A stretch of DNA of 64,000 nucleotides from Macrostomum hystrix (GCA_950097015.1 CATNEN010000015.1:603001-667000); one strand, 5' to 3'; positions 50,289 through 61,556 are shown, counted from the first letter of the stretch. A program made the numbers and translations. The notes: generated by a model not told the origin, from the letters alone.

Positions 50289-53200
50289 ATGAGCGGGCCA
50301 GTGAACACAGAGCCAGCCGGGGAGGCCGCCACCGAGACTCTGAATTCTGAAGCCGCCACCCATCTGCCTCCGCCCCCGCCTCCCCCGCCTTCTATTCCTG
50401 CCGCTGGTGAGGACAAGAAGCCTAAGCAGCAGCAGCAGCAGACCAAGAAGACTTCAGCGCCAGAAGTGGACCCGGACGCGCCCTGCGATTGTCGAGTCTG
50501 TCGGGCCGCTAGCGCCGCTGGCAGCGCCGGTAGGCGGCGAGTCGCGGCCGTGGCCGCTCGAGTTCAACGAAGCCTGCGCGCACTGAGCGCCGGCAGCTCC
50601 GCGGAGATGCAGCAACAGCAGCAGCAGCAGGCGAGCGCCCCGGACCCGAAACTGGCCAGAATGGCGGATTGGCTGGTGGACCGGGACCCCGGCGCACTCT
50701 ACAATGCACTGGAGGATGTCGGCAGGCAGCAGGTGCGCTTTGAGTAAAGCTGTCAATCTCTACAGATCCTTAGAGAGAGCTGTCAATCTCTACAGATCCT
50801 TAGAGAGAGCTGTCAATCTCTCCAGATCCTTAGAGAGAGCTGTCAATCTCTACAGATCCTTAGAGAGAGCTGTCAATCTCTACAGATCCTTAGAGAGAGC
50901 TGTCAATCTCTACAGATCCTTAGAGAGAGCTGTCAATCTCTACAGATCCTTAGAGAGAGCTGTCAATCTCTACAGATCCTTAGAGAGAGCTGTCAATCTC
51001 TCCAGATCCTTAGAGAGAGCTGTCAATCTCTCCAGATCCTTCAATTGGTTCGAGAGTAAAGCCCCCATCCCGTGACCGCCCGCCTTCCAGGTGCAGGATG
51101 CGCAGAACCGCCTGCTAGCCCAGCTGAAGGACACAGGCCTTGGCAAGCGTGACCATTGCCGCGCCTTCGTGCTGGCTATGTGGCGAGAGTTCGAGCGACT
51201 CCAGCGCACCGCCAAGCGCCAGTCGGAGGTGATTCGCACTCTGGAGGCCACTCACCTGTCCGAGATGGACCTGTCCTGGGAGCTGCTGTGCCAGCACTGG
51301 TTCCACTCGCTCGTGTACTCATGCGATCAGATGCGGGCAGTGCATGGCGTGCTGATGGAACGGTTGAAGCCCCTGCCAGAAGATCGCGAGACTCCATCGC
51401 CGCTGAGACGATTCCTCGAGCTGGATGCCGCGATGTCAGAAGTGGCAAAGCGGTGGCGCAAGGCGCAGCAGCTGCTGGACACCTGGCAGGAGCGCAACTG
51501 CCCCCCACCTCCTGCCGCCGCGTGTCTGGGCTTGGCCGAGGACCTGCTGTCAGACGAGTCACTGATGCGACAGCTGTACAAGATGCACGTCAGCCAGGGT
51601 GAGGGCCGTGCGATGGCCAATCAGATGCCACAGTGTTCTGACTGACCAATCAGATGCCAGGGGTTCTAAATACTGACTAGATCCCAGGGTGTAGTAATAA
51701 TAATAATAATTGCATTAGGGAAGCGTGCAATGGCACATCATTTAGCGACACAAGACCCGCAGCCAGCGATTCTGCTTACTCCTGAGCACACACGCACACA
51801 GATACCTTACGCAGGCACACGCTCACACAGGTGTGTACATCTGCCCTGACTTTCTCATTCTCAAGGTTGGCATTCAAGGCCGTAAATTGTACGACTAAGC
51901 CTTCTCTCCACGGCTGCGCCGCAATTTAATGTGGCCTCGCTGCGGAATCGAGCTCAGGGACCTTTAGATGGACGCGTTAGACAGCTCTGCCACTCGGTCC
52001 CCAATCCCAGGGTGTTGTAAATAACGAATCCCAGGACTTCTTGCAAAGCTGCACTACCCCAATCTCATCTTGAAAGGCGGCGTTGCAAACGGAGCGAATT
52101 CCGGCTCTTCGCCCCCATCGTCGTCTGGTCAGCCGATGACAGCAGCAGGAGGAGGCGGCGGCAGCGATGCCGGGATCCTTGACGGCATCAATGCGTCCTC
52201 TTCCTCGTACACCTGCATGAAATGTCGCCGCACCCTGTGCGCCTGCACGGTGTGCTCGTTCTCGCACTACGTCACCTGCGGCATGCGGCCGGGATTCGTT
52301 GACGCCGGCGATGTTGACGAGGCCGAAGCCGAGCGTAGACGGCGCCGGCGACAGAAGCGCCATCAGCAGCATCAGGACCAGCAGCACGGATCTCACTGCG
52401 GCTGCGGCGGCGGTGGCGACAAGCACACAGACTCCGCCTCCGGCTCCTCAGGTTCATCAACTTCGCCCGATCGACTGTCGATGTCCAGCTCGTCCTTCTG
52501 CTCCTCGTCATCTTCAGTGGGTTCCTCGCGGTCGGCCTCGCCGTCAGCGGGCGATGATGGCTCGCTTGATGATCGCGGCCGGGCCAGGCATCGGCGACGA
52601 TCGCGACACGGCGACGGCGGCTCTCGCGATGCCACGGCGGCATCTGTGGCGTCGGCTGTCATCGAGTCGGCAGCCGCGAATGTGGCAGCGTCCGGGCGCG
52701 GTCGCCGAGGTGTCTCCCTATCGCCTTCGGGCGTGTCCAGATCTTTGGACGGTGGCGCGCATGCGCCCAGCAATGGCGCCGGCGTCTCGCCTTCTTCAAC
52801 ATCGCCGAACTCGAAGTTCTGCGACTGCTGCTACTGCGAGGTGTTCGGCCACGCGGGTGGGGCGGGAGGCGCCGGTGCGGGCCAGCAGCCGCCGGTGCCA
52901 CCGAAGTTCTTTGAGAAGCGCGAGCAGCTGCGACAGAAGCTGAAGCGAAAGAAGGAGCAAAAACAGCAGCAGCAGCAGCAGGAGGAGGAGCGCAAGGATC
53001 AGACAGGGCTGCCGTCACCTCCAACCAGCAGGGACATTGACGACCTGGTCAAGTTCATCGAGGGCGAGGCGGCGACGTCAGCCGCGGCTTCGGCGGCAAA
53101 GCGCGAAGCGAAGAAGGCCAGGCAGAAAGCGAAGAAGGCGGCGGCAGCGGCAGCGGCGGAGTCGTCCAGTTCCTCGACCGCCAAGAAGGGCGTCGAGGCC

Positions 53201-56200
53201 GTCGACTCGGATCCGCCACCGAAGGGTGCCGAGTCGTCGCGACCTGCGTCCTCCAAATCTGGCTCCTCCGGAGAGCCGACAGCCGAGACTTCACTGCAGC
53301 CCGAAGCTTTGAAGTCGTCGGAGTCGTCAACACAGGACAGCGGGCAGCGTCGGGAGGCTGCGTTGCCGGGCAGCCAGCCTGACAGGCGGGCAGCGGCTCA
53401 CAGCAATGGCGGCAAATACGGCAGCAACAGCTGCTCCATTGGTGTGCGGCCACGAAGCATCCCGACCCACCCCATTGGCGCCATCAACCATCACCACCAG
53501 CCGCATTTCCAGCAGCAGCAGCAGCAACTTCACAGGCCCCTAGCAACCGTTGCTAATGGCGCTGCATCAGCCAACAGCCGGCACAATTATCAGCACTACC
53601 CGCAACATCACTATCAGCAGCAGCAGTTCTACAGCCAGCAGCAGCAGCAGCAGCAGAGACAGGTCCGCCAGACTCGCACTGTGGTCAGCTCGCACAGACA
53701 GCAGCAGCAGCAGCAGTTTCAGCAGCAAAGGCCTCCACAGCAGCAGCCGCAGTCCCACGCCTATAGCTTCGGCCGGACCAGAACCTTTGGACCGTCCGCT
53801 CCTGCCATCGCAAGCTCTGTGTATCAGCAGCAGCAGCTGCGTCAGCATCAGCAACGGCACCTGCAACAGCAGCAACACTTTCCACAGCATGGCTATCAGC
53901 ATCATCAAAATCAGAGACAGCGCCAGCAGCAGCAGCAGCAGCATCCGTCAGGCGGCAGCAACGGTGGAGCTCGGGAGGATATCGGTGAATTGCCTGCTTT
54001 TTTCGTGTCTTTTTTTTAAATAGTTAGTTTAAGCACCTGAGTGAGTGATTGTTAGCTCAGAGAGTCAGTCAGTGTGAGCATGTGAGAGTCAGTGTGAGCA
54101 GGGGAGAGAGTCTGTGTGAGCAGGTGAGAGAGTCAGTGTGAGCAGTTGAGAGAGTCAGTGTGAGCAGGTGAGAGTCAGTGTGAGCAGGTGAGAGAGTCAG
54201 TGTGAGCAGGTGAGAGAGTCAGTGTGAGCAGTTGAGAGAGTCAGTGTGAGCAGGTGAGAGAGTCAGTGTGAGCAGGTGAGAGAGTCAGTGTGAGCAGGTG
54301 AGAGAGTCAGTGTGAGCAGGTGAGAGAGTCAGTGTGAGCAGGTGAGAGAGTCAGTGTGAGCAGGTGAGAGAGTCAGTGTGAGCAGGTGAGAGAGTCAGTG
54401 TGAGCAGGGGAGAGAGTCAGTGTGAGCAGGTGAGAGAGTCAGTGTGAGCAGGTGAGAGAGTCAGTGTGAGCAGGTGAGAGAGTCAGTGTGAGTAGGGGAG
54501 AGAGTCAGTGTGAGCATGTGAGAGTCAGTGTGAGCAGGTGAGAGAGTCAGTGTGAGCAGGTGAGAGAGTCAGTGTGAGCAGGTGAGAGAGTCAGTGTGAG
54601 TAGGGGAGAGAGTCAGTGTGAGCATGTGAGAGTCAGTGTGAGCAGGTGAGAGAGTCAGTGTGAGCAGGTGAGAGAGTCAGTGTGAGTAGGGGAGAGAGTC
54701 AGTGTGAGCAGGTGAGAGTCAGTGTGAGTAGGTGAGAGTCAGTGTGAGCAGGTAGAGAGTCAGTGTGAGCAGGTGAGAGAGTCAGTGTGAGCAGGTGAGA
54801 GTCAGTGTGAGCAGTTGAGAGAGTCAGTGTGAGCAGGTGAGAGAGTCAGTGTGAGTAGGTGAGAGAGTCAGTGTGAGCAGGTGAGAGAGTCAGTGTGAGC
54901 AGGTGAGAGAGTCAGTGTGAGCAGGTGAGAGAGTCAGTGTGAGCAGGTGAGAGAGTCAGTGTGAGCAGGTGAGAGAGTCAGTGTGAGCAGGTGAGAGTCA
55001 GTGTGAGCAGGTGAGAGTCAGTGTGAGCAGGTGAGAGTCAGTGTGAGCAGGTGAGAGAGTCAGTGTGAGCAGGTGAGAGAGTCAGTGTGAGCAGGTGAGA
55101 GTCAGTGTGAGCAGGTGAGAGAGTCAGTGTGAGCAGGTGAGAGTCAGTGTGAGCAGGTGAGAGAGTCAGTGTGAGCAGGTGAGAGAGTCAGTGTGAGTAG
55201 GGGAGAGAGTCAGTGTGAGCATGTGAGAGTCAGTGTGAGCAGGTGAGAGAGTCAGTGTGAGCAGGTGAGAGAGTCAGTGTGAGTAGGGGAGAGAGTCAGT
55301 GTGAGCAGGTGAGAGAGTCAGTGTGAGTAGGGGAGAGAGTCTGTGTGAGCAGGTGAGAGAGTCAGTGTGAGTAGGGGAGAGAGTCAGTGTGAGCAGGTGA
55401 GAGAGTCAGTGTGAGTAGGGGAGAGAGTCAGTGTGAGCAGGTGAGAGAGTCAGTGTGAGCAGGTGAGAGAGTCAGTGTGAGCAGGTGAGAGAGTCAGTGT
55501 GAGCAGGTGAGAGAGTCAGTGTGAGCAGGTGAGAGAGTCAGTGTGAGCAGGTGAGAGAGTCAGTGTGAGCAGGTGAGAGAGTCAGTGTGAGCAGGTGAGA
55601 GAGTCAGTGTGAGCAGGGGAGAGAGTCAGTGTGAGCAGGTGAGAGAGTCAGTGTGAGCAGGTGAGAGAGTCAGTGTGAGTAGGGGAGAGAGTCAGTGTGA
55701 GCATGTGAGAGTCAGTGTGAGCAGGTGAGAGAGTCAGTGTGAGCAGGTGAGAGAGTCAGTGTGAGTAGGGGAGAGAGTCAGTGTGAGCAGGTGAGAGAGT
55801 CAGTGTGAGTAGGGGAGAGAGTCAGTGTGAGCAGGTGAGAGTCAGTGTGAGCAGGTGAGTAGCTTATCACTCCAACAAGCAATGCCTGACCCTCACCGCA
55901 GAGGAAGTGTTCAAGCCACGGCTGGGCAGCTGCGACGGTGAGGAGGTGGATCCGATAGTCGAGCAGTTCAAGAGGTGAGCCAACCAATTGCCTGCGATTC
56001 CTTTGCTTAATCATTCGTAGTTGAAAAGATTTCTGATTTCATGGCAACAGCTCTATAGCAGTCTAATTAGCTTGCGGATGTGCCTTGTTGCTATCGCAGG
56101 AGGGGGTGTATTAATTTTAGTCTTCTTATCTTTCTGCTGCTGCTGCTGCTGCTGCTGCCACATAGAGTCGGATGTCAGTTAGGATGAGTTTCTATTTCAA

Positions 56201-56353
56201 TTAACCCCGGATAGCTGTGTGTGCTGTATTCTATACCTAAATCCACTGTACCGATGTGACCTTCCCAGCTTCGTGATGAACGTCGAGGCGCCAAAGGAGA
56301 GGCAGAAGGTGCGGCTTGATATCAACTCGCTGGCGCTGAGCAAGAAGAAGTGA
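50289..56353 (+). CDS. FAM193A: FAM193 family protein, complete five-exon gene
   Basis: Exons 50289-50732, 51091-51598, 52077-53984, 55902-55974 and 56269-56353 (stop TGA 56351-56353) have GT-AG borders and phases that join without a break, giving 1005 residues. ATG 50289 is the first in-frame ATG of the exon. Features in order: proline run and Cys cluster DAPCDCRVC (66-71); helical region with HCRAFVLAMWREFERLQ and WELLCQHWFHSLVYSCDQM (exon 2); second Cys cluster MKCRRTLCACTVCSFSHY (about 364-385); the family hallmark FCDCCYCEVFGHAGG (about 566) followed by a basic coiled-coil-like REQLRQKLKRKKEQ; polyQ and His-rich stretch; and the conserved C-terminal domain EEVFKPRL with VEQFKSFVMNV. Human FAM193A/B share the CDCCYC motif and C-terminal domain. 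The molecular function of FAM193 is poorly known. The A/B assignment is not resolvable. Confidence 0.88.
50748..51045. repeat. 30-bp minisatellite in FAM193 intron 1
   Basis: Ten copies containing GAGCTGTCAATCTCTACAGA, starting 16 bp after the exon 1 donor. Each unit contains TCTCTACAG or TCTCCAG, a 3' splice-site-like motif, although the used acceptor is the unrelated CCTTCCAG at 51083-51090. Confidence 0.95.
51681..51696 (+). repeat. target-site duplication of the intron 2 SINE, left
   Basis: ATCCCAGGGTGTAGTA, matched with one mismatch by 52003-52018 (ATCCCAGGGTGTTGTA). Confidence 0.8.
51697..52002 (-). mobile_element. tRNA-derived SINE (family B), full length, in FAM193 intron 2
   Basis: This is a 306-bp element on the minus strand. 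It starts GGGGACCGAGTGGCAGAGCTG with an A box; the B box GAGCTCGATTCC is at 51944-51955; the family body follows; and the tail is an ATT repeat (ATAATAATAATAAT on plus). It is flanked by a 16-bp duplication with one mismatch. The A- and B-box spacing fits a tRNA-derived pol III promoter. An ATT-type tail suggests mobilisation by a LINE that recognises that end (inference). Confidence 0.88.
52003..52018 (+). repeat. target-site duplication of the intron 2 SINE, right
   Basis: ATCCCAGGGTGTTGTA, paired with 51681-51696. Confidence 0.8.
54055..55860. repeat. 22-bp minisatellite in FAM193 intron 3
   Basis: About 80 units containing GAGAGAGTCAGTGTGAGCAG followed by GT, with shorter 18-bp units that lack one GAGA and variants AGTAGGGG, AGCATGTG and AGCAGTTG. 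Most units read CAG|GTGAGA across the boundary, which is close to the consensus 5' splice site on the sense strand. The final unit reads CAG|GTGAGT. Confidence 0.96.
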
Positions 56354-56520
56354 CGCTGGCCACTGCAGGCAAAGCCTCTCCCTGTACATAAGGAGGCCCT
56401 GTAAAACTTCACTGGCGCCGACATTCGCGTGTGAAAAAATCGGTTATTTTTTTCATTGGCTCTTGCTCTCAGTTGTTAGTGTTGTTTTTCTTTGAAACCA
56501 GATATTAAGGCTGCGTAGAG

Positions 56521-56526
56521 AATAAA
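56521..56526 (+). terminator. polyadenylation signal of FAM193
   Basis: AATAAA 168 bp after the FAM193 stop. It is the only canonical hexamer close to the end of the gene, so I take it as the likely poly(A) signal. Confidence 0.6.
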
Positions 56527-57434
56527 CACGCTTCTTCTACTGCTAGTAATATTGTCTGACTTAATGAATCGCTATTTTAAATTCTTGTTGTCGGCTTGCC
56601 ATGTCCGGCACAGCACAACATTTGTTTATCTCTGTTGTTGTTATTTTGAATCCCAATGTCCTACTTGTAAGTAGCCGTGTTTGAATGTTGACTTAGAATT
56701 ACTATATATATATTACAGATTTGACATTTTTATATCGGCCAGTTACTGCAGCGTTGAATGTGTCTCCCATGCGCGCACTGTCTGTCCGTTTGTGTTTCCA
56801 CGTGGGTCCTCGCCGAACTTTTCCCATTGTTGAATCCTGCGAGCCTAGTTTGTCCATTGTTTTGGTCGGATTTCCTTTCCTTTTTTATCAGCTAATCATA
56901 CTACTGACTAACAGGCGTGAGTAGTGCGCACGGCATTCCATCACTAAAATGGGTTCACGTTTGTAATCTATAATTAAGTTAACTGCTAGCAGCGGCATTC
57001 GCATGCGATTGCGAGTTCGAATCCGGTTGACTTAACTGAATATTATTTTCGGCTCCCTTCCTTCTGCTCTGCTATCTGCCTCCAGTTCTGTTTTCCCCAG
57101 CTTTTTTCCTCTCGCTTGTTTGTGTCGGTTTTGTTAACTGTCGCTCGCTGCCGTGTCCTTTGTTGCATTATCATGCTGGATAATTATACAAATTTCAATT
57201 ATAAATAAATGGCTATTTGTGTGCGGCTGAGTGTGACTGTATAAAAAATATTTATTGAATTGTAAATTGGTTACATTTGTGTTTCGCCGTCCCAGCTTTG
57301 TTTAGTTGCTGGGCAAAGAATTTACCATAATCTAGCTTTAAAATCTTACTGGCCTTGGCCTGGCGTGTGTTGCCTTTTTGACCTTCATTCGAACTTTCGC
57401 GAGTAATTTTCTTATTGGCTACCATTGTCTTAAA
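56527..57434. other. unique flank, no gene seen
   Basis: AT-rich sequence. A B-box-like GCGAGTTCGAATCCGGTT at about 57011-57028 has no convincing A box and does not fold into a tRNA that I can support. Confidence 0.45.
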
Positions 57435-58430
57435 CAGTCATCTCACAGGCATTGTCTCACAGGTATTCATCTCACGGGCATTGTCTCACAGGTAATCATC
57501 TCACAGGCACTGTCTCACAGGTAATCATCTCACAGGCACTGTCTCACAGGTAATCATCTCACAGGCATTGTCTCACAGGTAATCATCTCACGGGCCTTGT
57601 CTCATAGAAATCTTCATCTCACAGACATTGTCTCACTAGTATTAATCTCACCGGGATTGTCTCACAGGTAATCATCTCACAGGCACTGTCTCACAGGTAA
57701 TCATCTCACAGGCATTGTCTCATAGAAATCTTCATCTCACAGGCATTGTCTCACAGGTAATCATCTCACAGGCATTGTCTCACTAGTATTAATCTCACAG
57801 GCACTGTCTCACAGGTAATCATCTCACAGGCATTGTCTCACAGGTAATCATCTCACAGGCATTGTCTCATAGAAATCTTCATCTCACAGGCATTGTCTCA
57901 CAGGTAATCATCTCACAGGCACTGTCTCACAGGTAATCATCTCACAGGCACTGTCTCACAGGTAATCATCTCACAGGCATTGTCTCACAGGTAATCATCT
58001 CACAGGCATTGTCTCATAGGTAATCATCTCACGGGCATTGTCTCACAGGTAATCATCTCACAGGCACTGTCTCACAGGTAATCATCTCACAGGCATTGTC
58101 TCACAGGTAATCATCTCACAGGCATTGTCTCATAGGTAATCATCTCACGGGCATTGTCTCATAGGTAATCATCTTACGGGCATTGTCTCATAGGTAATCA
58201 TCTCACGGGCATTGTCTCACAGGTAATCATCTCACGGGCATTGTCTCACAGGTAATCATCTCACGGGCATTGTCTCACAGGTAATCATCTCACGGGCATT
58301 GTCTCATAGGTAATCATCTTACAGGCATTGTATCACAGGTAATCATCTCACAGGCATTGTATCACAGGTATTCATCTCACCGGGATTGTCTCACTGGTTA
58401 TTATCTCACAAGTGTTTCACAGGTAAACAG
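57435..58430. repeat. 29-bp minisatellite upstream of the GPCR
   Basis: About 34 units containing CATCTCACAGGCATTGTCTC then ACAGGTAAT, with CGGGC, ACTGTC and CATAGAAATCTT variants. Each unit carries both TCTCACAG (acceptor-like) and CACAGGTAAT (donor-like) on the strand of the downstream GPCR. Confidence 0.95.
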
Positions 58431-58818
58431 CTCAAGGTCATCTCGGAGGCGTTTCACAGGAGATTTTCTGTTCAAGCTCTGCTGTTGGGGTCAGCAATTC
58501 TTGCATACAGCCGTGCAGTTGGTTTCAGATTGAAAGGTGAGAGAACTTAGCAACTGCTGTGTGTCGCACCTGCTCGTGTTTCTATTTCTGTCGAGGCCGC
58601 AATCAGCATACTCAGCGCGGAGGTGACAACCGCGCCAGCATCCGCCCGCCTGTTCCCAAGGAAGAAGTTTCCCACGCGAACCGGTTGTAAATTATGCAGC
58701 TTATCTGTTATCAGATTGGCTGTTCATTGCGGCCCCTTCGAACACTATATTGCTGCGCTCACCTTGGTCAGCCCCACAACAGCCCGGCAGTTCGGCTTCC
58801 TCCCTCCAATCTCTAGTC
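58431..58818 (+). promoter_or_regulatory. presumed 5' region of the GPCR gene
   Basis: Unique sequence between the 29-bp array and the start codon. A non-ATG frame runs in from 58750 in phase with the receptor, but the first in-frame ATG is 58819. No clear TATA box or splice acceptor was identified. Confidence 0.3.
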
Positions 58819-59892
58819 ATGGCTCCTGTGCAGGCAGCCCAGCCGAAGCAGGCCTTCGTGGACACAAAGGACGACCTTCTACTGGACTGCCGCCTGAACC
58901 CGAACAGCGTCCAGTGCGGCCTGGCCACCTTGCTCGGCGTGATGTCCTCCTACGTCCTGCCCCTCATGCTCGGCCTCTGCCTGGCCAGCAACGGCATGGT
59001 GATCTACGTCTGCACCGCGCGGCTGCGCCTGGAGAGCCGCTTCAGCGTCTACCTGAGTGCCTTCTGCCTGTGCGACACCATCCAGTCGCTGACGTGGGGC
59101 CTCGTCTGGGTGTTCCCGGCCAGGGGCGTCCCGTTCATGACGCGAGGTCGCGCCGGCTTCCTGTTAATGAACGTCAGCGACACCGCCTGCAAGGCGGCCC
59201 GCTTCGTTCAGGCCTTCACCGCGGTCAGCGTCATTATCGTGCTGCTCGCCGGCGCCATCGACCGCTGCCTCACGTTGCACTGGCCATTGTGGATGCACCG
59301 ACTGACCCGCAACCACGCCATGGTGGCGGTGCTGGCCAGCCTGGCCTCAGCCATCCTGGTGTCCCTGCCAATGGTTGCCATCACTGGCCACCGCACCGTG
59401 CGCCTGCCGAGCTCCAACGCCTCCATTTTGTGCGGCATCAACTTCGAGCCCAAGTCGAACGCCTACTACATCAGCATGGTCTACCGCCTGCTCATAGCCG
59501 GCGACTCGTCCATCTTGTTCATCGCCCCGGCCCTGGCCGTGAACCTGCTGCTCAGTTGCCGCATCGCCAGCATTGCACGGCGGAGGCGGCGCATTGTGCA
59601 GCCGGGCGGCTGGTTGCAGCCCTGCCTAAGCCGCGAGGACATCTCCGCCTCTCTGTCCATCGTGCTCATCACCCTCGTGTACTTCCTGGCCTGCATTCCC
59701 AAGATCATCGGCATTCGGGGCCTGTACGATTCGATAGAGAACCCGCAGGAACAGGTCGAGACCCGGTTTCTCATCAACCTGCACGACATCAGCGACCTGC
59801 TGCTGCAGTTCACCGGCACAATAACTGTCATCATTGTGTTCCGCCAGATCAGGGTGTTCAGGGAGCACTTCAAGGCCATTCTCCGCTGCTGA
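58819..59892 (+). CDS. class A (rhodopsin-like) GPCR, intronless, divergent motifs
   Basis: 357 codons from ATG 58819 (context AGTCATGG) to TGA. There are seven hydrophobic segments at about residues 43-66, 77-98, 124-148, 166-188, 218-247, 275-299 and 318-341. TM1 has SNGMVIYV (Asn 58), TM2 has CLCDTIQSL (Asp 86), the TM3 Cys is 124 with a partner Cys 205 in loop 2, and TM3 ends in IDRC instead of DRY. TM6 has YFLACIP, and TM7 lacks NPxxY. Two Asn glycosylation sites (N118-V-S, N200-A-S) lie in loops; the third intracellular loop is short and basic (ARRRRR). Peptide-receptor-like and lineage-specific flatworm orphan receptors show such degenerate motifs; this is an inference, and the ligand is unknown. 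It lies 2.5 kb downstream of FAM193 in the same orientation. Confidence 0.88.
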   Translation: MAPVQAAQPKQAFVDTKDDLLLDCRLNPNSVQCGLATLLGVMSSYVLPLMLGLCLASNGMVIYVCTARLRLESRFSVYLSAFCLCDTIQSLTWGLVWVFPARGVPFMTRGRAGFLLMNVSDTACKAARFVQAFTAVSVIIVLLAGAIDRCLTLHWPLWMHRLTRNHAMVAVLASLASAILVSLPMVAITGHRTVRLPSSNASILCGINFEPKSNAYYISMVYRLLIAGDSSILFIAPALAVNLLLSCRIASIARRRRRIVQPGGWLQPCLSREDISASLSIVLITLVYFLACIPKIIGIRGLYDSIENPQEQVETRFLINLHDISDLLLQFTGTITVIIVFRQIRVFREHFKAILRC

Positions 59893-60205
59893 GCACCTTT
59901 TTTCTGTATAATAGTTTCACTGGGACATTGCATGCATGAACGTCCTCAACAGTTGAAATTTCATTCTGGTTCCTGCACTTTCCACTTCAGCTAATGAAAG
60001 CAAACTGACACTGATTTTCTTACTTCTGTGACTTTTCCTCGTACATGTACCTCTTTCTGTTGTTTCACAATTTGCTTTTAAAATATATGGGTATGTCCAA
60101 TTGATCTGAGACACGTGCTGACTGACTGACTGATAATTTACAGCTGAAGACCGATCAGCGATTACTTGTACGCTCGTATGTGCTGTCTGCATAAAAAGTA
60201 AAAGT
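59893..60205. other. 3' flank of the GPCR gene
   Basis: AT-rich unique sequence. No canonical AATAAA was noticed close to the stop. Confidence 0.45.
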
Positions 60206-60525
60206 AGAGGTTGTAGCCTAGTGGTTAGGGCGTCGGACTCACGAATTGAAGGTCGGGGGTTCGATTCCCGACTCCCCTGAACAATTTGTGTCCTTTAGCA
60301 AGACACTTAACTCTGCATTGCTTCAGTTCACCCAGCTGTTAAATGGGTACCAGCATCAGCTGGGATAATTGAAGGTGGGTGTGGCGTCCCCCCAGTCCAT
60401 GGACTGAACAGCTGTACGCAGCCTTCAGATGCGCCGCGCATTAGCTGCGGCTGTGCTGTCGGCTGCACATCTGACCCAATTGGGGCAGGTGTAATCAATT
60501 ATTAATTAATTATTATTAATAAGAA
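60206..60525 (+). mobile_element. tRNA-derived SINE (family A), full length
   Basis: The A box TAGCCTAGTGG (60214-60224) and B box GGTTCGATTCC (60258-60268) are in tRNA-like spacing. They are followed by TGTCCTTTAGCAAGACACTT and CAGCTGTTAAATGGGTACC, which resemble the conserved central domain of V-SINE/DeuSINE-type elements (established family type, recognised by eye). The 3' body is GGTGGGTGTGGCGT with GGCTGCACATCTG, and the tail is ATT-rich (AATTATTAATTAATTATT). Fragments of the same family occur at 13680-13850 and 37406-37462. Confidence 0.85.
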
Positions 60526-61556
60526 GTAAGATCTTGTGTTGTGAGCTGCGTCTTCGCAACACCCTTCGTGTGTCTTATTGTACCAATGCACATTTCCTGC
60601 ATTGACCAATCAGGTTTCGCGGGTCTGTCTCTTGGCTTAGTCGGGGTGGGCGTTGATTGGCTGACTTGCAGTCCTTCGTCTCTCTCTCCCGGCCGTAGTC
60701 TCTCAGTGTGCATGTATGCCCTGCCCCTGTCAGTCTTGCGAGGCTTCTAAACAGCCTCCTAAACCCGTGCTGATTGGCTCCTATACCCGGCTTTTCTGCT
60801 CTCCCCATCCACCCCAGCACACACTCGACTCTGCTTTAACTCGGACTGTCAGGTGGCGGCGCGCTTACAGATTGTTTATTGTTTAGTATTGTTTATTTCT
60901 CATTGCTAACAAGTCTAAAGTGTCTACAGCGAGTCAAGTCAGAATGAAACTGATTCAGAAGCCAGAGTATGCTGGCTCGTCAAGATGAGACTTTTCTGCC
61001 AAGCTAATTGGTGAAGTACACTGAAGTACACGAAAAGGTCGCCCAGCTCCCGTTTCGGTTCAAAAACACATTCATCCTTATGGCTTGCATCCGTTTTCAT
61101 GAGCCATAATTATGCAGAATAACGTAAGCAGACCATGGAGCCACTATACAATTAAGCAAATACGGACCGAGATGGCAAGGTGTCACAACAGCTAGCGACT
61201 ATTTGCTAGACAGCTAAGTCAAGTGGTCTCGTCAATGACTTCGAATTTTCCCTGAAAGCGCAATGTCTCAGAGCTAATCAAGTCACTTGAACCATTACCA
61301 GCTAAAGCCTAGCTAACTGGGGAGCTGTAAGGACTGCGTTTGGCTCATTTGTCGATGTTGACTCATTAGCTTACTACAGGCGGGACTTAGACAGTGAATT
61401 ATTTCAGACCATAAATGTGCCCTTGGTGTGTACCTTGCACTCTTCTCTGGCTCGTCTCCTTATTATAAAAGCAGAAAAGGCAAAAAATCTTAATAAGTAC
61501 GAGAATAAATCCAGAATCGCCCTACGGTATCCAAGCAGCTGCTGAGATGCTACTGC
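60526..61556. other. unique spacer, no gene recognised
   Basis: Several short frames (60516-60820) on both strands lack domain features. Confidence 0.45.

Noticed and set aside
57005-57030. B-box-like GAGTTCGAATCCGG as a tRNA gene
   Set aside because: No matching A box or cloverleaf could be built around it.
58623-59939. 438-codon frame overlapping the GPCR in another phase
   Set aside because: Its composition is Arg/Pro/His-rich, typical of an out-of-phase translation of GC-rich coding DNA; the seven-helix frame is clearly the gene.
60206-60285. Functional tRNA gene at the A/B boxes
   Set aside because: The acceptor stem does not close convincingly and the sequence continues into a SINE body shared with other loci.
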